A DNA stretch of 64,000 bases from Sphingobacterium puteale (GTDB taxonomy: Bacteria; Bacteroidota; Bacteroidia; Sphingobacteriales; Sphingobacteriaceae): positions 1 through 64,000 of the forward strand of contig NZ_RBWS01000025.1 of the NCBI RefSeq assembly GCF_003627955.1. Reading direction: 5' to 3'. Within the stretch, counting starts at the first letter, position 1; every line of letters begins with the position of its first letter. The notes beneath the pieces are model-generated. The model worked only from the letters and a program-made list of their open reading frames with translations, was not told where the DNA came from and searched no databases. A program made the position numbers and the translations under genes. Below, piece after piece: positions 32,450-42,332 of the stretch.

Positions 32450-33238
32450 TTAGGGTTTAGGTGAATCAACGAGTTCGCTTGCCGGATGTGGTGCAAAAGG
32501 ATTGCGGTACCGTCGAAGCTTTTCTTTTAGAATTAAATAAAAGAAGGGCATATCGTCGAGGATGTACCGTTTCCATAAACGTTTTGGTTCTTTCACAAGA
32601 CGGTATAGCCATTCTAATCCCAGGCGCTGAATCCAAAGTGGCGCTCTTTTTAGTGTGCCCGCTTCAAAATCTATCGTGGCACCCAGGGCCATAAATAGTT
32701 TGACGCCCGGAAGTTGGTTTTTGTATTTGTATATCCATTTTTCTTGTTTAGGGGCGCCAACGCCAACCACAAGGACGCTCGCTCCGGATTGATTGATCAG
32801 CGCAATGATTTCCTGACATTCTGCTTCATTTTTTTCAAAACCAAAACTTGGAGAATGGGCTCCAACCACCATTTGGCGACCTGCCTTTTGGTTGATATTA
32901 ACGGCTGCCTTATGGGCTATCCCCGGTGCGGCTCCCAGTAGGAATAGGCTGATGTCTTCATGCGTTTTGTGATAATCATAATACATGGGAAACAAGGTAG
33001 ATCCTGGAATGACTTGTTGCACAGGCCTTCCCAATAGGCGTAAGCCCAATTGTACAATATTGCTGTCGCAAATGATCCATTCGGCCTGATTATAAATCTG
33101 GTAAAAATCATGGTCCTTCTGTAGTTTCATTAAATGGTCTACATTAGGCGTAATGAGAACGCCGCTATCCATTTGAGCCAATAGTTCCGGGAGCTGGATA
33201 TCAAGCATCTTAATATTAAAGATTTGTTGTGTTTTCAT
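32450..33238 (-). CDS. WecG/TagA/CpsF-family glycosyltransferase
   Basis: 262 residues. Family motifs are LITPNVDHLMKLQKD near the N-terminus, WIICDSNIVQLGLRLLG and VLVVGVGAPKQEKWI, with the GT26 pattern ALGATIDFEAGTLKRAP. Such enzymes add N-acetylmannosamine(-uronate) or another hexose to a lipid-linked sugar. It acts on the cytoplasmic face of the inner membrane during repeat-unit assembly. The gene is 9 bp after the acyltransferase gene. Confidence 0.92.
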   Translation of the reverse strand: MKTQQIFNIKMLDIQLPELLAQMDSGVLITPNVDHLMKLQKDHDFYQIYNQAEWIICDSNIVQLGLRLLGRPVQQVIPGSTLFPMYYDYHKTHEDISLFLLGAAPGIAHKAAVNINQKAGRQMVVGAHSPSFGFEKNEAECQEIIALINQSGASVLVVGVGAPKQEKWIYKYKNQLPGVKLFMALGATIDFEAGTLKRAPLWIQRLGLEWLYRLVKEPKRLWKRYILDDMPFFYLILKEKLRRYRNPFAPHPASELVDSPKP

Positions 33239-33247
33239 GTATATTGC

Positions 33248-34318
33248 TTAGACGTTAGAACCAAATTTTTTGCGGAGTTTCACAAAAGGCATTTCTACTT
33301 TATAAAACGAGAAGAGGGAAAATACAACTGTAATCACTGTGACAGATAGTTGCCATTGTAGGCCATATTTTGCAAAGTGCAGGGTCGATAGCGGAATGGC
33401 AAGCCAATGAAATAAATAGATGGAATAGCTCAACTTGCCGATATATACCAGTATAGGATTGGCAAAAAGACTGTGGTGGATCGTATGCTGTGTCGCATAG
33501 ACAATATGGACAATCACGGGGGCTAGACATATTCCCTGAATGGTATACCTTAGGGTTTCTCTGAACGCTTCATCACGCCATAGGAACGTAAACAGAAGTC
33601 CAAATAGAGAGATAATTAAAATCAAATTAGTTCTCAGAACACTATAAATGCGCGCTTTGTACTTGCTCTTGTACAGTAAATATGCAAGTAGGGAACCATA
33701 TAGTATGGAATCTATACGGGTGTGGGTCAATGAATAATTGTATTTTTCATAGAGCGCCGGATCCTTTAATTGGATGACGTAATAGAAGCGGAATACTAAA
33801 GGGATGATCAACAGGACTGTACAGAGTAGGATATGGACCGCTCTGTATTTGTAGGTCCAGAAAAGCATGATGGGATAAAAGAGGTAATAATGTTCTTCAA
33901 TGGATAGCGACCATAAAATTTTAAATGTGCTCCAAAGGGGATGTTCTTGTTGATAATTAATAAAATAAACATAAAAGTAATTTTCAAAATAGAACAGGGC
34001 TGCTCCAAGCTGCGCAGTAATGATTGGCACCCGGTGAATCAATAATACGATAACTGTTGCAAGGGAAAAGAATAATAGGGCCGGGTAGAGCCGGAATGCT
34101 CTCCGGATATAAAAATTGACAAAATTGATGGTATGGGTTGTCTGAATTTCATGAAGAAGAAGTTTGGCAATGAGAAATCCGCTGATGAAAAAGAAGACCG
34201 TGACCCCAAATCCCCCCGGAATTAAGTGTCCCAATCCGATATGGGATAAATATACAATGAGAATGGATATTCCTCTAATCCCGTCAAGTTGCTTTATATT
34301 TTTATTGTCTAATAACAT
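33248..34318 (-). CDS. Acyltransferase 3 (OafA/YrhL-type) membrane protein
   Basis: 356 residues with about ten membrane helices. It begins LDGIRGISILIVYLSHIGLG, the typical start with the catalytic histidine region, and has WSLSIEEHYYLFYP in the middle, the R/E-rich second motif. It probably O-acetylates or otherwise acylates the sugar repeat unit. It sits 13 bp downstream of the GT2 gene in the same cluster. Confidence 0.92.
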   Translation of the reverse strand: MLLDNKNIKQLDGIRGISILIVYLSHIGLGHLIPGGFGVTVFFFISGFLIAKLLLHEIQTTHTINFVNFYIRRAFRLYPALLFFSLATVIVLLIHRVPIITAQLGAALFYFENYFYVYFINYQQEHPLWSTFKILWSLSIEEHYYLFYPIMLFWTYKYRAVHILLCTVLLIIPLVFRFYYVIQLKDPALYEKYNYSLTHTRIDSILYGSLLAYLLYKSKYKARIYSVLRTNLILIISLFGLLFTFLWRDEAFRETLRYTIQGICLAPVIVHIVYATQHTIHHSLFANPILVYIGKLSYSIYLFHWLAIPLSTLHFAKYGLQWQLSVTVITVVFSLFSFYKVEMPFVKLRKKFGSNV

Positions 34319-34331
34319 GATGTAAAATCGC

Positions 34332-35216
34332 TTATTTAACTCTTCTGTTTTCTCTATCGACCAAAACTTGTTTGTATTTAAATATTTTTTCTAAACCGAT
34401 GAGGATATTGCTTCGATGTGCGAGTAACTGCTTGGCAACGTAGGCTTTTAGCCCGAATTTATGGGCATTGGATACGAAGTATAAAACAGAATATTGATAC
34501 CTGGACAGGTGGTAGCTTCTTAGTAAATCATTGACCCGGATGGTCTCATCAAAGCGGGATTTGAAATAGGCTGGATTTACGGTATTGACGATGCTACCTT
34601 CTCGGACGGTTACGGTATAGAGGATTTCTTCTTTGACGGTGAAGGAACTGCATAGGATGCCGCATAGGCAAGAAAACCACATGTCATTTCCTGCGATGAC
34701 TTCAGCAAATCGGATCCGATGTTGTTCTATAAAACGACGCCGATAGACTTTGCCCCAGGGTACTGAATATTTGTAGCGTACATCCATCTTGCCCCGCTGT
34801 TGAAAATTGGTGATCAGCTCGTTGAAAAAATGATGACGATGACTTGTTTGATAGCTTTGTGAATCGACAGAATTTACTTTGTAGCATATTAAATCTTTAT
34901 CATAGGCTGGAATACGGTCGAGCTCATGGGCAAGTGCAGGGGTAAAGTAGTCATCTGAATCCGCAAAGAGAACATAGGTGCCACTTGCCATCTCCAGGCC
35001 GATATTACGGCTCGCCCCGGCACCTTTCCCGATACTATTAAGGTGCAACTTAAAATTATAGAACTTTTGCAGATGTTGCAGTTTTTCCTTTTCGTTTTCT
35101 TGGCTGAAGTCATCAACAACGATGATTTCCAGATCTTCGCGCTTGGGAATTGACTTCATTAGCCGGTGCAGCAATTCAGCTGAATTTTTGTGGGGAATGA
35201 TGATGGAGTAGGTCAT
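34332..35216 (-). CDS. Glycosyltransferase family 2
   Basis: 294 residues with a GT-A fold: SIIIPHKNSAELLHRLM, EIIVVDDFSQE and the DxD motif in FADSDDYFTPAL; the RNIGLEMASGTYV block is also typical. It is a cytosolic or membrane-associated inverting transferase that adds one sugar of the repeat unit. Donor and acceptor are not predictable. It lies 2 bp from the upstream pyruvyl transferase gene. Confidence 0.92.
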   Translation of the reverse strand: MTYSIIIPHKNSAELLHRLMKSIPKREDLEIIVVDDFSQENEKEKLQHLQKFYNFKLHLNSIGKGAGASRNIGLEMASGTYVLFADSDDYFTPALAHELDRIPAYDKDLICYKVNSVDSQSYQTSHRHHFFNELITNFQQRGKMDVRYKYSVPWGKVYRRRFIEQHRIRFAEVIAGNDMWFSCLCGILCSSFTVKEEILYTVTVREGSIVNTVNPAYFKSRFDETIRVNDLLRSYHLSRYQYSVLYFVSNAHKFGLKAYVAKQLLAHRSNILIGLEKIFKYKQVLVDRENRRVK

Positions 35217-35218
35217 AG

Positions 35219-36346
35219 CTAGGTAATAAAAATATCGTTAATCGTTTGATTGGATAGGGTGTTATAATGTTGTTCGGCACGCTCAAGTTGCTCGAAATGC
35301 GCTTGCCGTTGAACAAGGATGTCGCTGAGCTGGCTCGTAATATCTTGTGCTTCTTGTTGCGTGTCTAGTAGGAGTGACTGTAAGCCTGCGTCAATAAATA
35401 TCCCTTTAATCTTTACATGTTTATTGATATCGGTTACTATGATGGGGAGGCAACCGTATTTTGCCGCCAAGAGCGCAACATGTAAGCGATTGGTGAGCAC
35501 TGCTGCTGCAGATTGATAGTAATGTGCATTTGCGAGCCCTAGTTGCTGCTCGTGGAAGTGAATCGTTGCATCAGGTTTGATCGCTGCATAGAGTTGCTGG
35601 CTAAAGGCTGCATCCGAAGCGACTTGATAGACGATTTCAAACTGGTATTGATCGGCATTTTGACGTACAAGGGCTTGGATGAGTTGGAGCAGGTCCTGCT
35701 GATAGCCATCAGCGCTGTCTTGATGGACGGCGCTCCGAAAAGAAAGTAGGACCTTTGGCCGGCTGTCTAGGCCGGTAGCATGGGCTGGAAGTGGAGCAGT
35801 TTGTGGTTGGAATGTCCAGCATAGATCAGGAAAAATCTTGGCTTGTGATATGCCCAATCTTTGGGCATATTGGAGCGATAGACTATCCCGAACATAATAA
35901 TGGCGTACAAAAAGAGCCCTAAAGCGTTCGCCAATGTTGCCAAGGGGACTCAACGGGCCTAATGAAAAGCCGATCTTAATAATTCGTACGCCCAGGAGAT
36001 AGAGCAGCAGGTAAAACAATCCTGATAGGATATATTTTAATCCGGTAACATTTGATGTCGTTGACTGATCTCCTGGAGGAGAGGCAAGAAAATAGACCTG
36101 TTGTTGGGGCGAGAAAATTGCTTTTACAGCACATTTTAGCAATTGGAGATGGAATTCTAACGGTTGGGAGCTTGATTTTTCAGTTACTTGCAGGGCTAAA
36201 ATCTCGGTATAATAATCAGGCATGCCTTTGTCGCTCACAACGACGCGACTGAATTGCCGAAAGAATGCGAGCAGGCTTTTATTGATCAGTTGGTCGCCAA
36301 TATTATGGTATTGTGTATATCCTTTATAAAACAAAATGTTAGGCAT
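35219..36346 (-). CDS. Polysaccharide pyruvyl transferase family protein
   Basis: 375 residues beginning NILFYKGYTQYHNIGDQLIN, the family's glycine-rich N-terminal motif, with GFSLGPLSP in the first half and LTNRLHVALLAAKYG, the pattern of the conserved C-terminal block. It would attach a pyruvate ketal from phosphoenolpyruvate to a sugar residue, adding negative charge. It overlaps the GT4 gene by 8 bp. A second member of the family lies at 38678. Confidence 0.86.
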   Translation of the reverse strand: MPNILFYKGYTQYHNIGDQLINKSLLAFFRQFSRVVVSDKGMPDYYTEILALQVTEKSSSQPLEFHLQLLKCAVKAIFSPQQQVYFLASPPGDQSTTSNVTGLKYILSGLFYLLLYLLGVRIIKIGFSLGPLSPLGNIGERFRALFVRHYYVRDSLSLQYAQRLGISQAKIFPDLCWTFQPQTAPLPAHATGLDSRPKVLLSFRSAVHQDSADGYQQDLLQLIQALVRQNADQYQFEIVYQVASDAAFSQQLYAAIKPDATIHFHEQQLGLANAHYYQSAAAVLTNRLHVALLAAKYGCLPIIVTDINKHVKIKGIFIDAGLQSLLLDTQQEAQDITSQLSDILVQRQAHFEQLERAEQHYNTLSNQTINDIFIT

Positions 36347-37454
36347 GGTTAACTAGGCTTTGGTAAAATGTATAATATTGCTTTTCGATTTTCAGGATAT
36401 TAAAATTCTCGGCATAATCCCTGCGTTTTTGCTGTAGCGATGGATCGTTTACAGCTGAGTTGTTGAGTTGTAGGCGTAGTAATTCACTGAGATGTTCTTC
36501 ATCTTTGGCTATGAGTTGTGGTTCGATTTGCTCAATCAGTTCGGTCAAACCGCCACCATCTTGCATGACCAAGACGGGCTTACCCAAATGGAGGCATTCG
36601 ATGGCCACCAGCCCAAATGGTTCGGAAACGGATGGGAAAACACAAACGTCCATAGCCTTTTGATAGGCACGCACATTTTTTTGATAGCCGGTAAAATAGA
36701 TGCGATCGGTTAAATTTAGCGCTTCAACCAACCTTTCGAGCTCTTCTCTTTCCGGGCCGTCGCCAACTAAAAGTAGGATGGCTTCTGGACAATCTGTACT
36801 TATTTTGGCAAAGCTCCGGATAAGTAGGTCTACACGCTTCCAGCTGATAAACCTGCTGCTTGTCCCGATGATAAATTTGCCCCTGCATGCGGGAAAATGC
36901 TCAAATACCAAGCTGCTGTCAGCTGTTTGTATAAAATGTACACCATTGTAAATGACTTTATTGTAGGTTGTTTGCAGCCCTTTGTCCACCCAATATTGTT
37001 TGGAGTACGTGGAGTTGTTGATGATACCTTTGCAGTGATTATTCATCTGCCACACTTGTAATCGGGCTTTTATTTTATGGTAATAGCTTTGCTTTCTCCG
37101 GATCGCGCCGGCAGTATGTACAGTGAAGATGACAGGTATACCTGACTGTGCCAATGTGCGCAAGAGGAGTGGCTTGAAAATATGAAGCTGCGCAAGATCG
37201 TAGTCCTTGACAATGTTGTGGATGTTTTGATAGCGGGATATGTGCAGATCAAAGGGTTTAAGGACTTGAAAGTATATTTTAACGTCGAGATCTAGCATTC
37301 TTCTGTTGGCTATTTTATTTTCGGCCTGGCAGCATAAAATGGCTACTTCGAGGCTTGGGTTCTGTAATTGGGCCTGAACCAGGTAATACAGGTAACTTTC
37401 TATACCCCCAAAGAGAAAATCGTGAACGACATGTAATATCTTAAGTTTTTGCAT
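36339..37454 (-). CDS. Glycosyltransferase family 4
   Basis: 371 residues with a GT-B fold. The N-terminal domain starts KILHVVHDFLFGGIESYLYY with the G-G loop, and the C-terminal domain has IGTSSRFISWKRVDLL and the E-x7-E motif EPFGLVAIECLHLGKPVL. It is a retaining transferase adding one sugar to the lipid-linked unit. It overlaps the Wzy-like gene by 14 bp. Confidence 0.93.
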   Translation of the reverse strand: MQKLKILHVVHDFLFGGIESYLYYLVQAQLQNPSLEVAILCCQAENKIANRRMLDLDVKIYFQVLKPFDLHISRYQNIHNIVKDYDLAQLHIFKPLLLRTLAQSGIPVIFTVHTAGAIRRKQSYYHKIKARLQVWQMNNHCKGIINNSTYSKQYWVDKGLQTTYNKVIYNGVHFIQTADSSLVFEHFPACRGKFIIGTSSRFISWKRVDLLIRSFAKISTDCPEAILLLVGDGPEREELERLVEALNLTDRIYFTGYQKNVRAYQKAMDVCVFPSVSEPFGLVAIECLHLGKPVLVMQDGGGLTELIEQIEPQLIAKDEEHLSELLRLQLNNSAVNDPSLQQKRRDYAENFNILKIEKQYYTFYQSLVNHA

Positions 37455-38700
37455 GACTAATGGACTTTTGCTGACGTTGATAATGATAGAATAAGTTGCC
37501 TTTGCTTAACATAAATAGTGCTAAACAGAGCGTGGGGATGGTGCCCAATAAGGTAGAACCTGCAATATTTCCGATAAACAGAAAATAAATATAATATTTG
37601 AGGTAGCTGTATTGCGGCGCGACTTTTAACCGCATGACTTTAAAGAGCAAGACGGCAAAAAAGAGCAAGCCCAATACACCGAAATAGAGAAAGATGGAGG
37701 CATAGCCTACGTCGGCAGGGATCAGCCCCTGACTACGACCGTTTTTATCGACGAAATCACCATAGCGTGACTTGCCTAAAGAAAACATGCCATTGCCAAA
37801 AATATCATTTAAAGGGCTCCGGGAGACATCGTTAAAATAAAATTTGTAGGCCGCAAGCCGGACATTGTCATCTCCGTCCTGTTGCGATTCCAGCTCTTTA
37901 TTAGTTCGCTCCTGTAGTCCCTGAAAGATATTAGAAGCAAGGATGGGCAGTATAAATATGAAACTTCCCAGCACGATTACGGCACCAATTTTTTTGGCTA
38001 GACTAGACCCTTTCAGGTAAAATAATAATCCAAGCAGTGAACTGATCAGAATGGTCTGACGACCTAATTGAAGCACGATGGTGATGAAAAAGAGCGCGAT
38101 CAGTAAAAGCCATTTTCTCTTGTTTCCATTCAATTTATACTTATTTATGGCAAGAAAAAAAGCCAGATACAAGGGGCCGCCACCAATGAGTGTCAAACGG
38201 ATTCTAGACAGGCCCCGTTCGGTATCAATTTCCTTTCCTATTTCACCATAGCCCAAAAATAACCGTGTTGGTGCTACAGCTAATGCGATGTAAAAACAGA
38301 CTATAAAGAGGACTGTAAACCACCATAATAATCGTTCCGCTTCCTTCGTTTTGAGATTGCGCTGAAGCAAATAAAAATAGAGCAGGAAGGAAAAATAGGG
38401 CAGACAGGAGAGCAATGTATCGATAATACTCTGCCCCCAGGTCATCATACAGACCATGGAGGAGAGGAAGATGATCCCAATAAATAAACGAATGGGATTT
38501 GAAAATACATCTTTGTAGCGACTGTTGAAAAACCCGGATGCTACTGCTCCCATCAGATATAGGAGAACAGGGTAAAAAAATAGTTTCCAGATATCGTCTG
38601 TAAACCCCAATGGCCGGAATAAACGAACATAGAGTAGGCAGAAAAATAGCACGAATGCGCCTGCGGAGCTAAGTTTATTATGCCTGCTGAAGATCTCCAT
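37441..38700 (-). CDS. Wzy-type O-antigen/EPS polymerase
   Basis: 419 residues with about eleven membrane helices and one larger loop near residues 255-300 (ERTNKELESQQDGDDNVRL, then FGNGMFSLGKSRYGDF), the topology of Wzy/WaaL proteins. Wzy joins repeat units in the periplasm. Sequence is poorly conserved in this family, so the call rests on topology, the GNGMFSLGKS region and the position between glycosyltransferases. It overlaps the upstream gene by 23 bp and the downstream GT4 gene by 14 bp. Confidence 0.82.
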   Translation of the reverse strand: MEIFSRHNKLSSAGAFVLFFCLLYVRLFRPLGFTDDIWKLFFYPVLLYLMGAVASGFFNSRYKDVFSNPIRLFIGIIFLSSMVCMMTWGQSIIDTLLSCLPYFSFLLYFYLLQRNLKTKEAERLLWWFTVLFIVCFYIALAVAPTRLFLGYGEIGKEIDTERGLSRIRLTLIGGGPLYLAFFLAINKYKLNGNKRKWLLLIALFFITIVLQLGRQTILISSLLGLLFYLKGSSLAKKIGAVIVLGSFIFILPILASNIFQGLQERTNKELESQQDGDDNVRLAAYKFYFNDVSRSPLNDIFGNGMFSLGKSRYGDFVDKNGRSQGLIPADVGYASIFLYFGVLGLLFFAVLLFKVMRLKVAPQYSYLKYYIYFLFIGNIAGSTLLGTIPTLCLALFMLSKGNLFYHYQRQQKSISHAKT

Positions 38701-39790
38701 CGTATTGAAAGGTCAAAAAATTGTCGGCTAAAGTGCGCTCCTTTTCCAGTGCTGCCATGGGTATGCTGTAATCTATGCCCCACTTGCTTACTTGAGGGAG
38801 GTCCTGAATACTGTTTATGACCCTATTCTCCAGGCTCAGCTTTTTTACAAGATTGAGCACACGGTGCGGGTTGGATGGCTTGTAAACACTATAAAAGTCT
38901 TTTTGAAAGTTTATGGCGAATGCTGTTCCATGAAATGAATTGGAGACAACAAAACGGCATTTGTCAAGTACATCCAAAAATTCGGCGGGGCCGAGGTCGG
39001 CAAGCGTATACTGGATAGGAAGCTTGGTTTTTACCTTAAACAGAGAAACAATCGGTAAGGATAATTCTCGTGCGATACGGTGGGCAATTGCAATGGTTTT
39101 GCTATCGTTATCAAACGTGTAGAGCAAAATAAATTCCTGAGGGAGACCGCTCACCGGCTCGCGGATGCTTAACCAGTCGTTTTTGCTAAGTAAAAGGGTT
39201 GGATCGAGTACGACTTGTACATTCTGTTTAATGGGGTTAAGCTGCTGCCGTAAATATTCTTCCCGTACGGCGACTGCTTGATAACTGTCGAGATACTGTT
39301 TCAATTGCTCAAGCTCCAAGGCATTAAAGTCACGGGCGCCAGCACTCGATGCGTAGGCAAATTTGCGAGGTGAATGGTTGGTATCCAAGAAATAGACAGG
39401 GTCCAACTGACCTCCGGTAAACTGCGGATTCCAGAGCTGATCGCTGCCACTTACTAAAATGTCGAAGCTAGCAGAGACTGCACGAAACTCGCCGATATGA
39501 TGAACAGCCGATGTAAGTGGAATATAGTGCTTTAAAAAGGCGTTAAACTTTTGTTCCTTTTTATAATTGCGCCTGAGTATATAATAGGTTATAAAATGTT
39601 TGACATTTTGCACGGACGGTTTTTCCGGATCCCACAGCTGATGGCGGTATTTCCTAGTTAATGCCTCCTGTTGATAATCAATACAATAACAATTGCTGTA
39701 TTTCTGATTTATAAATTGACATAAGGCATAGGCTTGTAGCATGCCGCCATAGTTATATACATTGTGAAAAGTAACAATTCCGATTTTCAT
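38678..39790 (-). CDS. Polysaccharide pyruvyl transferase family protein (second copy)
   Basis: 370 residues. It begins GIVTFHNVYNYGGMLQAYAL, the typical pattern of the pyruvyl transferases that occur with nitroreductase-like genes, and continues GSDQLWNPQFTGG and the later CRFVVSNSFHGTAFAINF. It would add a pyruvate ketal to a sugar. It overlaps the nitroreductase-like gene by one base, so the pair is probably functionally linked. Confidence 0.9.
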   Translation of the reverse strand: MKIGIVTFHNVYNYGGMLQAYALCQFINQKYSNCYCIDYQQEALTRKYRHQLWDPEKPSVQNVKHFITYYILRRNYKKEQKFNAFLKHYIPLTSAVHHIGEFRAVSASFDILVSGSDQLWNPQFTGGQLDPVYFLDTNHSPRKFAYASSAGARDFNALELEQLKQYLDSYQAVAVREEYLRQQLNPIKQNVQVVLDPTLLLSKNDWLSIREPVSGLPQEFILLYTFDNDSKTIAIAHRIARELSLPIVSLFKVKTKLPIQYTLADLGPAEFLDVLDKCRFVVSNSFHGTAFAINFQKDFYSVYKPSNPHRVLNLVKKLSLENRVINSIQDLPQVSKWGIDYSIPMAALEKERTLADNFLTFQYDGDLQQA

Positions 39791-40776
39791 TAGGCAAAAA
39801 ATTTAGTGATTTGATCGACTTCTAACCGTGGTGAAGAGGCAATTTCTAGCGTGTCTGGTAAATAACCCGCCGAAATTACCAAACCAATCCGTTCATTATC
39901 GGGTATGTGAAGGAGTTTGCGTAAACGCGCATCTCGTTTATGGTCTACGCTCCAATTAAGCGGACAGGCTCCAATCTCATGGTGATGAAGTGCGTTGAGC
40001 AATGACATGGCAAACATGCCTGTATTTATGTAGGATTCATTTCGGTCATTTGGCCCTTGGAAGTAGGATATATTGGCCGTTAAAATAAATAGCGTGCTTG
40101 CCAAATGTCCAAAACCCCGGTTGCCATATTGAAGTTTAAGTACTTCTTCTTTTACTTCGGGCGATGTAATCACATAAATTCGATTGAGCTGCCGATTGCA
40201 GGATGTTGGTGATTTCATGGCGAGACCAATGCACTTTTTTAAGATTTCTGAAGGAATGGGCCTGCTGGAATAATTGCGGCATGAATAGCGTGAGGATGAG
40301 AATAGGTCAAAGGGATGATCCTTGTATTTGAAATATTCTTCCCGTGTAAACCGTAATTGGTGAACCTGTGGGGATTGTACAATTGAATTGGAGAATTCCT
40401 GATACTGCTGGGTAATCTCTTCGGGCAATGTAAAAGCTTGTTCTTGATGAAAGTAAAAATATTCGCCTAAAACTTTCTTGCTATGCTGATACTCCAGGCA
40501 CCTGATATCATAACCTTCTTTCTTAAATTTTTGTAGTAAATCAATGAGATCCTTGATGACAGGTAGGCCAAATCCTAGTCTAGTCTCGGGCATGGTTAAG
40601 CCTTTCTCAATAACATGGTATAGGATAGTCAGACGACCTTTGTAAGCATCCTCGTTGGAAAATAGCTGTTTTACATTTGAATATTTGTAAAATCTGACCA
40701 GATCATAATAATAGATGCGGAAAACACGCATGTAAACCAATGCGTTCTTACCTAATATAGCTTTTATACGATTCAT
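39790..40776 (-). CDS. Nitroreductase-like flavoprotein in the EPS cluster
   Basis: 328 residues. The N-terminal 140 residues are helical and family-specific; the rest is a nitroreductase fold with SSRYSCRNYSSRPIPSEIL (FMN-binding arginines), SPTSCNRQLNRIYVI and GACPLNWSVDHKRDARLR. It has no signal peptide. Similar proteins lie beside polysaccharide pyruvyl transferases in other Bacteroidota loci, but their reaction is unknown; a redox modification of a sugar or carrier is possible. The gene overlaps the flippase gene by 4 bp and the pyruvyl transferase gene by 1 bp. Confidence 0.85.
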   Translation of the reverse strand: MNRIKAILGKNALVYMRVFRIYYYDLVRFYKYSNVKQLFSNEDAYKGRLTILYHVIEKGLTMPETRLGFGLPVIKDLIDLLQKFKKEGYDIRCLEYQHSKKVLGEYFYFHQEQAFTLPEEITQQYQEFSNSIVQSPQVHQLRFTREEYFKYKDHPFDLFSSSRYSCRNYSSRPIPSEILKKCIGLAMKSPTSCNRQLNRIYVITSPEVKEEVLKLQYGNRGFGHLASTLFILTANISYFQGPNDRNESYINTGMFAMSLLNALHHHEIGACPLNWSVDHKRDARLRKLLHIPDNERIGLVISAGYLPDTLEIASSPRLEVDQITKFFA

Positions 40777-42314
40777 ACACTAAGACTTATATTTTTTTTC
40801 TTTATCTTTCTAATAGCCGCATTCACGATTGTCCGCTCCGATGCATTGATGCCCAACAGGTAGATGCTGAGGGACATGACGATGGCATTGAGCATGACCG
40901 TAAGGAATAGTCGGAGGATGGAGAAGTCTAGACAGTATTGAAGTAAAATCATGGTACATACAGCAATACTCGATACCAATATAATCTTGACAATGACCTC
41001 AGTGAAAAAACGATTGATTCCTATTTTGGTGACTTTATGACAGATGATTAAACGCAATGTCAGCGATACAACTTCCATGCTGCTCATGGCCAGAAGTACC
41101 TGAAATACAGTACAGCCATGTTGTAGTAAAATATAGGTTATGGGGACAATCAGAATAATGGTGCTACCCACAACAGATTGATACAACTTGATGTTTCCGC
41201 TGGCTTGCACCGCAGATTTTAATCCGGTTGATAACTGATTAATGACTGCATTGATCAGGATAATCGTACAGAAAAGCCCAGTTGCTGGTGGTATTTTGGG
41301 AAGCCAAAGTTGAAGGATGCCATTCATCTCGGCAATAAGTGGGATAACGACGAAAAGAAGCAACAGGGTGGAACTTTTGGATGACAATAACGAAAGTTTG
41401 GTCATCCGTGCCCGGTCTCCAATTCCCTCACTTTTCATGATCTGTGGGTTTAAGGCTTTGGAAATGATTACTGAGAAGGACTGAAGCTGCGAATTCATTT
41501 GCTGTGAAATCGCATATGTACCATTTATATTGACGCCCAAAAAGCGGTTTAGCACGACCGCAATACCTTGGCTGGAGGCAACATAACAGATCGATCCAAA
41601 GAGGTTCCAGGTAGCATAGGCTAGCATTTCTCGGAAGAGATATCCTTCTTTTAACCATTTCATCTGTATGCTGGACTCCTGGTATTTTATTCGGCACCAT
41701 AGTGATTTTGCAATACGGATCACAATGGTGGTAAACACGATGCCGGCACTGTAAGCAATCAATTTATGCGCGCTGAAAAAGGTGATATAATATGCTGCAG
41801 CGAGCTTGAGTATCGTCTCAACGATGCCAATGATGGCGTCAAATCGCATGTCTTCTTTGGCATTGATCAGTGAATCGTAGGGGACAGCGTTGACCGTGAA
41901 AAATGTGCTTACAACCATCATATGGTAGCAACAAGAAGCTTCAAACTGCTTGTCGGCGGGAATTTTAAGAAAACCACCCAAGAGCCAAATACTAAGTACC
42001 TCAAGCACCAGGACAATGATTAGGCTGATCATAAAGTGGATGCTCACACTCGAATTGAATATTTTCGTTAACGTATGGCTATCATTTTTACCGAGATGAT
42101 ACGAAAGGTAGCGCTGGGTGGTGATGGTCATGGCGCCATTGATAAAGGCAAGCATCAGGATAACGCCTGCGATCAGGTTGTAAATACCAAAATCGGCAAT
42201 GCCCAGTGCACTGATTAAAATCCGGGTACTGTATAATGTGACAACGGCCGAGAAGATAAGCTTGCCATATAGAAAACTCGTGTTCAATAATATTCGTTTA
42301 GCGGGGTTATTCAT
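40773..42314 (-). CDS. Wzx-type polysaccharide flippase
   Basis: 513 residues with 12-14 membrane helices. The opening RILLNTSFLYGKLIFSAVV and the GIADFGIYNLIAGVILML segment are typical of the Wzx/RfbX branch of the MOP exporters. It moves undecaprenyl-linked repeat units across the inner membrane for Wzy. It overlaps the nitroreductase-like gene by 4 bp and lies 18 bp downstream of wzc. Confidence 0.92.
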   Translation of the reverse strand: MNNPAKRILLNTSFLYGKLIFSAVVTLYSTRILISALGIADFGIYNLIAGVILMLAFINGAMTITTQRYLSYHLGKNDSHTLTKIFNSSVSIHFMISLIIVLVLEVLSIWLLGGFLKIPADKQFEASCCYHMMVVSTFFTVNAVPYDSLINAKEDMRFDAIIGIVETILKLAAAYYITFFSAHKLIAYSAGIVFTTIVIRIAKSLWCRIKYQESSIQMKWLKEGYLFREMLAYATWNLFGSICYVASSQGIAVVLNRFLGVNINGTYAISQQMNSQLQSFSVIISKALNPQIMKSEGIGDRARMTKLSLLSSKSSTLLLLFVVIPLIAEMNGILQLWLPKIPPATGLFCTIILINAVINQLSTGLKSAVQASGNIKLYQSVVGSTIILIVPITYILLQHGCTVFQVLLAMSSMEVVSLTLRLIICHKVTKIGINRFFTEVIVKIILVSSIAVCTMILLQYCLDFSILRLFLTVMLNAIVMSLSIYLLGINASERTIVNAAIRKIKKKNISLSV

Positions 42315-42332
42315 GGAGTGATCGCTTAATTT

